Shown one piece after another: positions 24,626 to 32,487 of a stretch of 46,766 nt of DNA. How positions within the stretch are numbered: the stretch's first letter is position 1; each line of letters starts with the position of its first letter. A model generated the notes under the pieces. It did not search any database and was not told the origin of the DNA. It saw only the letters and a program-made list of their open reading frames with translations. This DNA comes from Streptomyces sp. CB01373 (GTDB lineage Bacteria > Actinomycetota > Actinomycetes > Streptomycetales > Streptomycetaceae): assembly GCF_002803075.1 (NCBI RefSeq), contig NZ_NNBK01000031.1, forward strand, positions 1-46,766, read 5' to 3'. Position numbers and translations under genes: made by a program.

Positions 24626-24702
24626 CCTCGTAGTCGGCTGTCACCCGACTGCCCGAAGAGCACCGAGCGCGCACCGAGCCGCATCTAGGAGACACGAGAA
24701 CC

Positions 24703-25971
24703 GTGACGGACATCGTCGACGAGCTGAAGTGGCGTGGGCTGTTCGCCCTGTCCACCGACGAGGACGCCTTGCGCAAGGCGCTCGCGGACGGTCCCGTCAC
24801 GTTCTATTGCGGCTTCGACCCGACGGCGCCGTCACTGCACGTGGGGCACCTGGTGCAGGTGCTCACCGTGCGCCGGCTCCAGCAGGCCGGACACCGGCCG
24901 CTGGCGCTGGTCGGCGGCGCCACGGGCCTGATCGGCGACCCCCGCCCGACCGCCGAGCGCACGCTGAACGACCCGGAGACGGTGGCCGGCTGGGTGGACC
25001 GGCTGCGCGGCCAGATCGAGCCGTTCCTGTCCTTCGAGGGCGAGAACGCCGCCGTGATGGTGAACAACCTCGACTGGACGCAGGGCCTGTCCGCGATCGA
25101 GTTCCTGCGGGACATCGGCAAGCACTTCCGGGTCAACAAGATGCTGACGAAGGACTCCGTCGCCCGCCGCCTGGAGTCCGACCAGGGCATCAGCTACACC
25201 GAGTTCAGCTACCAGATCCTCCAGGGCATGGACTTCCTCCAGCTCTACCGGAGGTACGGCTGCACGCTCCAGCAGGGCGGCAGCGACCAGTGGGGCAACC
25301 TCACGGCGGGCCTCGACCTGATCCACCGCCTGGAGCCGGACGCGGCGGCGCACGCGCTCGCGACGCCGCTGATGACCAAGGCGGACGGCACCAAGTTCGG
25401 CAAGACCGAGGGCGGCGCGGTCTGGCTCGACGCGGAGATGACGACGCCGTACGCGTTCTACCAGTTCTGGCTGAACGTGGACGACCGTGACATCTCCCGC
25501 TACATGCGCATCCTGTCCTTCAAGTCCCGTGAGGAGCTGGAGGAACTGGAGCGGCAGACCGAGGAGCGCCCGCAGGCCCGGGCCGCGCAGCGCGCGCTGG
25601 CCGAGGAGCTGACGACGCTGGTGCACGGCGCCGGGCAGACGGCCGCCGTGATCGCCGCGTCCAAGGCGCTGTTCGGGCAGGGCGAGCTGACCGCGCTGGA
25701 CGAGCGGACCCTGGCGGCGGCGCTGTCGGAGGTGCCGCGCGCCGAGGTCGCCGAGCTCGGCCCGGTGGTCGACCTGCTCGCGGAGGTCGGCCTGGTGCCC
25801 AGCAAGTCGGCCGCGCGCCGCACGGTGAAGGAGGGCGGCGCCTACGTGAACAACGTCAAGGTCACCGCCGAGGACGCGGTCCCCGCCAAGGACGACCTGC
25901 TGCACGGCCGCTGGCTGGTGCTGCGCCGGGGCAAGAAGAACCTCGCGGCGGTCGAGGTCACGAGCGGCTGA
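24703..25971 (+). CDS. tyrS: tyrosyl-tRNA synthetase TyrS
   Basis: A 422-residue class I aminoacyl-tRNA synthetase that charges tRNA-Tyr. The HIGH signature is HVGH (46-49) within GFDPTAPSLHVGHLVQV, Tyr-recognition residues lie in YTEFSYQILQGMDF, and the KMSKS loop is KFGKT (231-235). A C-terminal S4 RNA-binding domain (about 355-420: VPSKSAARRTVKEGGAYVNN) completes the bacterial TyrRS layout. GTG start with TAGGAGAC 10 bases before. It lies 77 bp after tldE and ends at a strong terminator; no T-box is visible in the short leader. Confidence 0.96.
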   Translation: MTDIVDELKWRGLFALSTDEDALRKALADGPVTFYCGFDPTAPSLHVGHLVQVLTVRRLQQAGHRPLALVGGATGLIGDPRPTAERTLNDPETVAGWVDRLRGQIEPFLSFEGENAAVMVNNLDWTQGLSAIEFLRDIGKHFRVNKMLTKDSVARRLESDQGISYTEFSYQILQGMDFLQLYRRYGCTLQQGGSDQWGNLTAGLDLIHRLEPDAAAHALATPLMTKADGTKFGKTEGGAVWLDAEMTTPYAFYQFWLNVDDRDISRYMRILSFKSREELEELERQTEERPQARAAQRALAEELTTLVHGAGQTAAVIAASKALFGQGELTALDERTLAAALSEVPRAEVAELGPVVDLLAEVGLVPSKSAARRTVKEGGAYVNNVKVTAEDAVPAKDDLLHGRWLVLRRGKKNLAAVEVTSG

Positions 25972-25992
25972 GCCCGGACGCGGCTCAGGCAT

Positions 25993-26034
25993 GAAGGGGC
26001 GGTCCACCCGGTTTTTCCGGTGGCCCGCCCCTTC
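25993..26034. terminator. bidirectional terminator between tyrS and the YeaQ-like gene
   Basis: A 10-bp outer stem (GAAGGGGCGG / CCGCCCCTTC) plus an inner CCACC/GGTGG stem with a T-rich loop (GTTTTTCC), lying between convergent genes. Confidence 0.8.
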
Positions 26035-26060
26035 GGCCGTCCCGCGGAACGGCGCGGAGC

Positions 26061-26351
26061 CTAGGCCCGCTGGGCCTCTTCCCGCTTCCTGTTGCCCCAC
26101 AGTGCCATGTACGCCATGTCGCCGACGAAGACGATGATGATCGCCGCCACGAGCTGGAAGAAGTGCCTGCTCCAGTCGATGCCGCGGGTCGAGGCGACCC
26201 CGACCGTGCGGGCGACCGCGTTGCCGACGGTCGCGCCGAGCATGCCGAAGATCGTGGTGAGCCAGAGCGGGCTGTGCTGCTTGCCCGGGATGACCGCCTT
26301 CGCGATCAGCCCCAGCACGAGTCCCACGATGATCGCCCACAACCAGCCCAT
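26061..26351 (-). CDS. GlsB/YeaQ/YmgE-type stress-response membrane protein
   Basis: A 96-residue membrane protein with three hydrophobic segments (about 2-20, 28-50 and 66-86). The beginning MGWLWAIIVGLVLGLIAKAV and the PGK turn followed by a Gly-rich helix (TTIFGMLGATVGNAVA) are typical of the transglycosylase-associated/GlsB-YeaQ-YmgE family. The family is linked to stress responses in several bacteria, with no known activity. GAGGAGGCAGCC right before the ATG at 26351 fixes the start; a longer frame upstream is not supported. It is convergent with tyrS. Confidence 0.9.
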   Translation of the reverse strand: MGWLWAIIVGLVLGLIAKAVIPGKQHSPLWLTTIFGMLGATVGNAVARTVGVASTRGIDWSRHFFQLVAAIIIVFVGDMAYMALWGNRKREEAQRA

Positions 26352-26610
26352 GGCTGCCTCCTCGTCCCGCTCGACGTGAGCGTTACGCCCAGTGTCGGGG
26401 CGGCTTCGCCGCGTCGCACCCCGGGCGCGGCCGCCGGAGGCCGCGGGGACGCGGGCCGAGGGCCGTTGACGCAGGCAGAACGGCGGCCCCGCCCTCGTGG
26501 GCGCCGGGAACGCGGCGTAACGTGGAGTGCGTGCGGGCCGTTGTCCCGACCGGTCACGGACCGGACGCGGGCCGGGGAGTTGTCCGATACGGGCGAATGG
26601 TGGACGGGTG
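26352..26610. other. divergent intergenic region, YeaQ-like / DUF3099 genes
   Basis: About 259 bp of very GC-rich sequence. TTGACG at 26466-26471 could be a -35 on the plus strand, but no matching -10 is found. No stable hairpin or repeat stands out. Confidence 0.4.
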
Positions 26611-27009
26611 ATGCGGAAAGAGCACGGCGAGGGCAATGCCCAGGTGTTCCGGATCACGGGAGCCCGGACGGGCCTTCAGGAGGACGTGCGCGGCCGGCAG
26701 CGCCGGTACGTCATCTCGATGTCGATCCGTACGGCGTCGGTGATCCTCGCGGTGGCGCTGTGGAACGTCGAACGGTACGTGGCGATCGTGGCGCTGGTGC
26801 TCGGGGCCGTGCTGCCCTACATCGCCGTCGTCATCGCGAACGCGGGTCGGGAGGGCGCGCCCAAACTGCCGTCGACGTTCGTCGCCATGCCGCCGAAACC
26901 GATGATCACGCCGCCGGGCGCCGACGACGGTTTCGCCGGGTCCGCCACGGAGGACACCGCGGGTGACACCGCTGCCGGGGCCGCGCGCGAGCCGCGTGAG
27001 AGCGCTTGA
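26611..27009 (+). CDS. DUF3099 membrane protein
   Basis: A 132-residue protein that I recognise as the actinobacterial DUF3099 type. A polar N-terminus (QVFRITGARTGLQEDVRGRQ) is followed by two adjacent membrane helices (about 35-52 and 56-76: TASVILAVALWNVERYVAIV, ALVLGAVLPYIAVVIANAG). The cytoplasmic tail is Pro/Thr/Ala-rich. A GTG directly precedes the ATG at 26611, so translation may begin one codon earlier; the ribosome-binding site (GGTGGACGGG) is weak. The function is unknown. Confidence 0.8.
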   Translation: MRKEHGEGNAQVFRITGARTGLQEDVRGRQRRYVISMSIRTASVILAVALWNVERYVAIVALVLGAVLPYIAVVIANAGREGAPKLPSTFVAMPPKPMITPPGADDGFAGSATEDTAGDTAAGAAREPRESA

Positions 27010-27153
27010 CCTGGACCGTCCCGGCGGCCGGACGGCAGCCTCTCGGGAAGCTCAGGAAAAGCTCAGATCAATCATGTTGTTCCGGTGCCGGGCTGTGGGT
27101 TACCCGTGACATACTTCCTACGCGCTCCGCATCCCCCGTCGGAGCGACAGACC

Positions 27154-27189
27154 GACGCCGGGCAGCTCCCCCCGTGGCTGCTCGGCGTC
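27154..27189 (+). promoter_or_regulatory. leader hairpin upstream of the small zinc-type protein gene
   Basis: A 13-bp inverted repeat with one mismatch (27154-27166 with 27177-27189), 31 bases before the GTG at 27221. Just upstream is CATACT (27110-27115), a possible -10 box. The hairpin could be an attenuator or the terminator of the DUF3099 gene. Confidence 0.4.
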
Positions 27190-27220
27190 GCCTTGTGTGC
27201 CGTGGCTGTGAGATGAACCC

Positions 27221-27454
27221 GTGACCGACGAAACCCCGATCTGCTCCGCCAAGGGCTGCCGTGTGGCCGCCGTGTGGGTGCTGGCCTGGAACAACCCGAA
27301 GATCCACACACCGGAGCGCCGCAAGACGTGGCTGGCGTGCGAGGAGCACCGGGAGCACCTGTCGCAGTTCCTCGGTGTGCGCGGCTTCCTGAAGGACGTG
27401 GTCCCCTTCGGCGAGTGGGATGCGCCGGACGAGGGCGCGGACGGCGGCGCCTAA
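27221..27454 (+). CDS. small Cys/His-rich protein, probable zinc site
   Basis: A 77-residue soluble protein with CSAKGC (residues 8-13) and CEEHREHL (about 40-47), a spacing suited to a single structural zinc ion, and conserved-looking WVLAWNNPKIHTPERRKTWL. Streptomyces homologues are sometimes labelled acetone carboxylase; nothing here supports that label, as the protein is far too short. The last four bases overlap the convergent moaA gene. The start is the GTG at 27221. Confidence 0.78.
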   Translation: MTDETPICSAKGCRVAAVWVLAWNNPKIHTPERRKTWLACEEHREHLSQFLGVRGFLKDVVPFGEWDAPDEGADGGA

Positions 27455-28440
27455 CCGCCGATCGCCGACATCGGCCGCTCCGGCTGGACGAACGACGGGT
27501 CGTCGAGGCCCGCTCCCGCCTTCTTGCCCCACATCGCCACCCGCCAGATGTCGGCGATCTCCTCGTCGCGGGCGCCGGAGCGCAGCGCGGCGCGCAGGTC
27601 CGTCTCCTCGGTGGCGAACAGGCAGGTGCGGACCTGGCCGTCGGCCGTGAGGCGGGTGCGGTCGCAGGCCGCGCAGAACGGGCGGGTGACGGAGGCGATC
27701 ACGCCGACGCGGTGCGGGCCGCCGTCCACGATCCAGCGTTCGGCCGGGGCCGAGCCGCGCTCCCCGACGCTCTCGGGGGTCAGTTCGAAGCGGGTGCCCA
27801 GCGAGGTCAGGATCTCGGCCGCGGTCACCATGCCCTCGCGCTTCCAGCCGTGCTGGGCGTCCAGGGGCATCTGCTCGATGAAGCGGAGCTCGTAGTCGTG
27901 CTCCACCGCCCAGGCCAGGAGGTCCGGGGCCTCGTCCGCGTTCAGGTCGCGCATCAGGACGGTGTTGACCTTCACCGGGGTCAGGCCGGCCGCGTGGGCG
28001 GCTTCGAGGCCCTCTATGACGTCGTGGTGGCGGTCCCGGCGGGTGAGCGCCTTGAAGACGTCCGGGCGCAGGGTGTCCAGGGAGACGTTGACCCGGTCCA
28101 GGCCGGCGTCCCTCAGGGCGGCCGCGGTGCGCTTCAGTCCGATGCCGTTGGTGGTGAGGGACATCTGGGGACGGGGAGCGAGGGCCGCGACCCGCTCGAC
28201 GATGCCGGTCAGGCCGGGGCGCAGCAGGGGTTCGCCGCCGGTGAAGCGGACCTCCGTGATGCCGAGGGAGGTGACGGCGATGTCGATCAGGCGGACGATC
28301 TCGTCGTCGGTGAGCAGGGTCGGCTTGGCCAGCCACTGCAGGCCCTCTTCCGGCATGCAGTACGAGCAGCGCAGGTTGCACCGGTCGGTCAGCGAGACCC
28401 TCAGGTCGGTGGCCACCCGGCCGTAGGTGTCGATGAGCAT
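27451..28440 (-). CDS. moaA: GTP 3',8-cyclase MoaA
   Basis: A 329-residue radical-SAM enzyme that starts molybdenum-cofactor synthesis by converting GTP to 3',8-cyclo-GTP. The SAM cluster motif is Cys21-NLR-Cys25-SY-Cys28, followed by FTGGEPLLRP. The C-terminal second Fe4S4 cluster lies in FCAACDRTRLTADGQVRTCL, and the protein ends in the conserved Gly-Gly tail that MoaA needs. The ATG at 28440 is preceded by GGGAGGGGG; two upstream ATGs in the frame have no such site. No other moa gene is in the window. It overlaps the convergent small zinc gene by 4 nt. Confidence 0.96.
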   Translation of the reverse strand: MLIDTYGRVATDLRVSLTDRCNLRCSYCMPEEGLQWLAKPTLLTDDEIVRLIDIAVTSLGITEVRFTGGEPLLRPGLTGIVERVAALAPRPQMSLTTNGIGLKRTAAALRDAGLDRVNVSLDTLRPDVFKALTRRDRHHDVIEGLEAAHAAGLTPVKVNTVLMRDLNADEAPDLLAWAVEHDYELRFIEQMPLDAQHGWKREGMVTAAEILTSLGTRFELTPESVGERGSAPAERWIVDGGPHRVGVIASVTRPFCAACDRTRLTADGQVRTCLFATEETDLRAALRSGARDEEIADIWRVAMWGKKAGAGLDDPSFVQPERPMSAIGG

Positions 28441-28553
28441 GTGGCCCCCTCCCTCGTCTCGGTCCATGTGGCGTACCACGCGGAGTTCCCGTCATTTGTG
28501 AGCCTACGTGACACCACTGACAACGACAGCGCCGGAAGTCACGAGATACGGCG

Positions 28554-28585
28554 CGGCCGCGTCGTAGGGACCTACGACGCGGCCG
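28554..28585 (-). terminator. terminator of the DUF485-symporter operon
   Basis: A perfect 15-bp inverted repeat (28554-28568 with 28571-28585) with only two central bases, 18 bases downstream of the symporter stop. Nearly a perfect palindrome, so it could also act on moaA readthrough from upstream. Confidence 0.75.
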
Positions 28586-28603
28586 GCCTGGACGGGTGGG
28601 CGC

Positions 28604-30235
28604 TCAGTGCGCTCCGGTGCCCGTCATGGAGCGCACCTCCAGTTCGGCGTACTTGCCGTCGTCCGGCGTCTCCTTGGACAGGAGGGTGCCCACGACGCCG
28701 AGCAGGAAGCCGACCGGGATGGAGATGAGGCCCGGGTTCTCCAGCGGGAACCAGTGGAAGTCGACGTCGGGGAACATCGACGTCGGCTTGCCCGACACCA
28801 CCGGTGAGAACAGCACCAGGCCGACCGCGCTGACCAGGCCGCCGTAGATCGACCACAGGGCGCCGGAGGTGGTGAACCGCTTCCAGAACAGGCTGTAGAG
28901 GATCGTGGGCAGGTTGGCGGAGGCGGCGACGGCGAAGGCGAGCGCGACCAGTCCGGCGACGTTCAGGTCGCGGGCGAGGGCGCCCAGGACGATCGAGACC
29001 GCGCCGATGCCGACGGTCGCCCAGCGGGCCGCGGTCAGCTCCTGCTTCTCGGAGGCGGTGCCCTTCTTGATGACGTTGGCGTAGATGTCGTGGGCGAAGG
29101 AGGACGACGAGGCCAGGGTCAGGCCCGCGACGACGGCGAGGATCGTGGCGAAGGCGACGGCGGAGATGGACGCCAGCAGGATGGCGCCCCAGCTGGAGTC
29201 GACGCCGCCGAGGTGCAGGGCGAGCAGTGGCGCCGCGGTGTTGCCCGCTTTGTTGGAGGCGATGATCTCGTCGGGCTTGATGAGCGCGGCGGCGCCGAAG
29301 CCGAGCGCGAGGGTCATCAGGTAGAAGGCGCCGATCAGGCCGATCGCCCAGATCACCGACTTGCGGGCGGCCTTGGCCGTGGGGACGGTGTAGAAGCGGA
29401 TCAGGATGTGCGGCAGACCGGCGGTGCCGAGGACCAGGGCGATGCCGAGCGAGAGGAAGTCGAGCTTGGTGGTGCCCGTGGCGCCGTACTTCAGTCCGGG
29501 CTCCAGGAAGGCGGTGCCCTTGCCGCTGTTGGCGGCGGCCTTGCCGAGCAGGTCGGAGATGTTGAAGTTGAACTTCAGCATGACCAGGAAGGTGAGCAGC
29601 AGGGCACCGACGATGAGCAGGACGGCCTTGACCATCTGCACCCAGGTGGTGCCCTTCATGCCGCCGATGGTGACGTAGACGATCATCAGCACGCCGACCA
29701 GCGCGACGATGCCGATCTTGCCGCCGTCGCTGGTGATGCCGAGCAGCAGGGAGACCAGGACGCCGGCGCCGGCCATCTGGGCCAGCAGGTAGAAGATCGA
29801 CACGACGATGGTGGAGGTGCCGGCGGCGGTGCGGACCGGGCGCTGGCGCATCCGGTAGGCCAGTACGTCGCCCATGGTGTACCGGCCGGAGTTGCGCAGC
29901 GGTTCGGCGACCAGGAGCAGGGCGACCAGCCAGGCGACGAGGAAGCCGATGGAGTACAGGAAGCCGTCGTAGCCGAACAGCGCGATGGCGCCGGCGATGC
30001 CGAGGAAGGACGCGGCGGACATGTAGTCGCCGGAGACGGCGAGGCCGTTCTGGAAGCCGGTGAACTGCCGTCCGCCGGCGTAGAAGTCGGCGGCGTCCTT
30101 GGTCTGCCGGCCGGCCCAGACGGTGATGACGAGGGTCGCGACGACGAACACCGAGAACAGGGTGATGATCAGCGGCCGGTGCTGGCTCGCCTCACCGGCC
30201 GCGAGGGTCAGCACGGGTGCGGTCGCGGGGCTCAT
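28604..30235 (-). CDS. solute:sodium symporter, ActP-like (cation/acetate)
   Basis: A 543-residue permease of the sodium:solute symporter family with about 13 membrane helices. Motifs of the ActP (acetate) subgroup include DFYAGGRQFTGFQNGLAVSG, then DYMSAASFLGIAG (about 60-72), GGMKGTTWVQMVKAVLL, LPHILIRFYTV and the RxR-free C-terminus. The preceding gene encodes a DUF485 protein, the usual partner of ActP-type carriers, and the two overlap as ATGA. The likely substrate is acetate or another small monocarboxylate; this is inference. The start is ATG 30235. Confidence 0.92.
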   Translation of the reverse strand: MSPATAPVLTLAAGEASQHRPLIITLFSVFVVATLVITVWAGRQTKDAADFYAGGRQFTGFQNGLAVSGDYMSAASFLGIAGAIALFGYDGFLYSIGFLVAWLVALLLVAEPLRNSGRYTMGDVLAYRMRQRPVRTAAGTSTIVVSIFYLLAQMAGAGVLVSLLLGITSDGGKIGIVALVGVLMIVYVTIGGMKGTTWVQMVKAVLLIVGALLLTFLVMLKFNFNISDLLGKAAANSGKGTAFLEPGLKYGATGTTKLDFLSLGIALVLGTAGLPHILIRFYTVPTAKAARKSVIWAIGLIGAFYLMTLALGFGAAALIKPDEIIASNKAGNTAAPLLALHLGGVDSSWGAILLASISAVAFATILAVVAGLTLASSSSFAHDIYANVIKKGTASEKQELTAARWATVGIGAVSIVLGALARDLNVAGLVALAFAVAASANLPTILYSLFWKRFTTSGALWSIYGGLVSAVGLVLFSPVVSGKPTSMFPDVDFHWFPLENPGLISIPVGFLLGVVGTLLSKETPDDGKYAELEVRSMTGTGAH

Positions 30236-30588
30236 TCGGTGCCCTCCATCCGGGACTTGATGGCTTCGGCCTTGGGGTCGAGCTTGGCGGCGGCGTGCCG
30301 CGCGTACCACCAGGCGATGAGGAACGTGGTGAGGAACTGGGCGAGGCCCAGGGCGAGGGCGACGTTGATGTTCCCGAACAGCCGGGTGCCCATGAAGCCG
30401 CCGGCGTAGTTGGAGAGCAGCACGTACAGCAGGTACCAGGCGATGAAGGCGACGGTCAGCGGGAAGGCGAAGGATCGGTAGGAGCGGCGCAGTTCGTCGA
30501 ACTCCGCGCTGTCCCGCACCGCGACGAACTCCTCGGTGGTCGGGAGTGGGGCCTGGGTCTTCGAGGGTGGCGGTGTCTCGGTGGCCAC
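30232..30588 (-). CDS. DUF485 membrane protein (YjcH-like)
   Basis: A 118-residue protein with a polar N-terminus (STEF-like EFDELRRSYRSFAFPLTVAF) and two membrane helices (about 45-65 and 80-100). This matches the DUF485 family, which is nearly always co-transcribed with ActP-type symporters. The GTG start at 30588 has GAGGAGA upstream. The stop overlaps the symporter start (ATGA), giving translational coupling. Confidence 0.9.
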   Translation of the reverse strand: MATETPPPSKTQAPLPTTEEFVAVRDSAEFDELRRSYRSFAFPLTVAFIAWYLLYVLLSNYAGGFMGTRLFGNINVALALGLAQFLTTFLIAWWYARHAAAKLDPKAEAIKSRMEGTE

Positions 30589-30848
30589 GTCGGTCTCCTC
30601 GCGTGTCGGATGCGGTTGGGACGGGGGCCCGATCGTGCTTCGGTTCCCCGCCCAAGGTCCACGGCGCCACGCGGTGACCGGTTCAAGTCCTGTTGGTTGT
30701 TTCGCAACCGGTCTGAACAAGTCATTGCTAAGTCATTGCTGGTGGGGGAGGCGGCAAGATAGCTTCACCCTGCACCACCCGTCATGTACCTGCGGGGCCG
30801 CCCACCTGCGGCCCTTGCCTGCCTGTACCCGGATGATGTGGGGACCCC
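30589..30848. other. divergent region, DUF485-symporter / protease
   Basis: A 260-bp region with a perfect tandem 11-bp repeat AAGTCATTGCT (30719-30729 and 30730-30740). The second copy overlaps the candidate -35 of the protease promoter. The symporter side shows no clear promoter. Confidence 0.5.
30736..30765 (+). promoter_or_regulatory. candidate promoter of the first S8 protease gene
   Basis: TTGCTG (30736-30741) and TAGCTT (30760-30765) with an 18-bp spacer fit a housekeeping-type promoter. The transcript would start near 30772, leaving a leader of about 77 nt. The tandem AAGTCATTGCT repeat overlaps the -35 and might be an operator. Confidence 0.5.
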
Positions 30849-32396
30849 ATGGCTCATCTGCGTTCCAGACGCCGCCTCGCCCTTGCCGCGCCAATCGCGC
30901 TGTCGCTGACCGCGTCGCTCGGCTTCCTGCCCTCGGCGGCGTCGGCGGCACCTCGCGCGGCCTCGGCGGCGCAGGCGAAGGACGCGCCGGTCATGGCCTA
31001 TGTCGTCAACACCGGGACGGACCGCCACACGATCGCCCAGGTGCAGCGGTCCATCACCGCGGCCGGCGGCACCATCGTGACGACGTACGACAGGATCGGC
31101 GTCATCGTGGTCCGCTCCGCGAACCCGGACTTCGGCAGGACCATCCGCGGGGCCCACGGGGTCGACTCCGCGGGCGCCACCCGCACCGCGCCTCTACGCG
31201 CGTCGGAGACCACGGACGAGGGGGCGGTGGAGTACCTCTCCGCGGCCGAGGTCGCACGGCTGAAGAAGGCCGCCGAGCCGTCGAAGCACCCGAAGGGCCA
31301 GGTCGCCCAGGAACCCCTCGAGGCCGAGCAGTGGGACCTGCGGGCCATCGGCGCCGACAAGGCCGCCGCGATCAACCCGGGCAGCCCGAAGGTCACCGTC
31401 GCCGTGATCGACACCGGTGTCGACGACACCCACCCGAACCTGGCGCCGAACTTCTCCGCCAAGCAGTCGGCCAGTTGTGTGGGCGGCAAGGCGGACACCT
31501 CGCCGGGCGCCTGGCGGCCCGCGAGCCCCGACCACTACCACGGCACGCATGTCGCGGGTGAGATAGCCGCCGCCCGCAACGGGACGGGCGTCGCGGGCGT
31601 CGCGCCGGGTGTGAAGGTCTCCGGGATACGGGTGGCCGAGCCGGACACCGAGACGTTCTACCCGGAGAGCGTGGTCTGCGCCTTCGTGTTCGCCGCCGAC
31701 CACGGCGTGCAGATAACCAACAACAGCTACTACGTGGACCCGTGGCTGTACAACTGCAAGGACGACGCCGACCAGAAGGCCGTCCTGGACGCGGTCGGCC
31801 GGGCCCAGCTGTACGCGCAGCGCAAGGGCACCCTGAGCGTGGCCTCCGCGGGCAACTCCAACCACGACCTGGCCGCCAGGTCGATCCTCGACACATCCAG
31901 CCCGAACGACACGACCCCGGCCGACCGCACGATCGACCCGAGGAAGTGCCTCGACGTGCCGGCGCAGCTGCCGGGTGTGGTGACGGTCGCCGCCACCGGC
32001 GTGCAGACCCTCAAGTCGTACTACTCCAACTACGGCGACGGCGTCATCGACGTCGCGGGACCGGGCGGCGACAAGTACCAGATCCCGGACACCCCGTCGG
32101 GCAACGGCCGCATCCTGTCGACCATGCCGGAGGGCCGGTACGGCTACCTCCAGGGCACGTCGATGGCCGCTCCGCACGTCGCCGGTGTCGCCGCGCTGCT
32201 GAAGTCGGCCCACCCGAACGCCAAGCCCGCCCAGTTGCTGGCCCTTCTCAAGGCCCAGGCGGACAACCCGGGGTGCCCGGTCGAGCCCTACGACCCGGAC
32301 GGCAACGGCGTCGTCGACTCGTTCTGCAAGGGCAACAAGAACCGCAACGGGTTCTACGGCTTCGGCCTCGTCAACGCGCTCCGCGCGATCAAGTGA
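30849..32396 (+). CDS. secreted S8-family subtilisin-like protease (1)
   Basis: A 515-residue exported protease. It has a signal peptide (about 1-34, ending SAASA), an inhibitor-I9-like propeptide (about 45-115: AYVVNTGTDRHTIAQVQRSI) and a peptidase S8 domain. The catalytic residues are Asp188 (VAVIDTGVDDTHP), His231 (HGTHVAG) and Ser438 (GTSMAAPHVAG), with oxyanion Asn in SAGNSN. Near the C-terminus Cys476 and Cys493 bracket an EF-hand-like loop, Asp482-Pro-Asp484-Gly-Asn486-Gly with Asp490, a probable calcium site. The gene is followed by a close paralogue, indicating tandem duplication. It probably acts outside the cell in protein degradation or development. Confidence 0.94.
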   Translation: MAHLRSRRRLALAAPIALSLTASLGFLPSAASAAPRAASAAQAKDAPVMAYVVNTGTDRHTIAQVQRSITAAGGTIVTTYDRIGVIVVRSANPDFGRTIRGAHGVDSAGATRTAPLRASETTDEGAVEYLSAAEVARLKKAAEPSKHPKGQVAQEPLEAEQWDLRAIGADKAAAINPGSPKVTVAVIDTGVDDTHPNLAPNFSAKQSASCVGGKADTSPGAWRPASPDHYHGTHVAGEIAAARNGTGVAGVAPGVKVSGIRVAEPDTETFYPESVVCAFVFAADHGVQITNNSYYVDPWLYNCKDDADQKAVLDAVGRAQLYAQRKGTLSVASAGNSNHDLAARSILDTSSPNDTTPADRTIDPRKCLDVPAQLPGVVTVAATGVQTLKSYYSNYGDGVIDVAGPGGDKYQIPDTPSGNGRILSTMPEGRYGYLQGTSMAAPHVAGVAALLKSAHPNAKPAQLLALLKAQADNPGCPVEPYDPDGNGVVDSFCKGNKNRNGFYGFGLVNALRAIK

Positions 32397-32487
32397 CCGG
32401 CACGGTCCGTCACTTCCACAAGCGCCCCCCACGCCTCGCATGCCTCGGGCATGCCGCACCGCAATGGTTCGAAACACTGGAGTTCAC

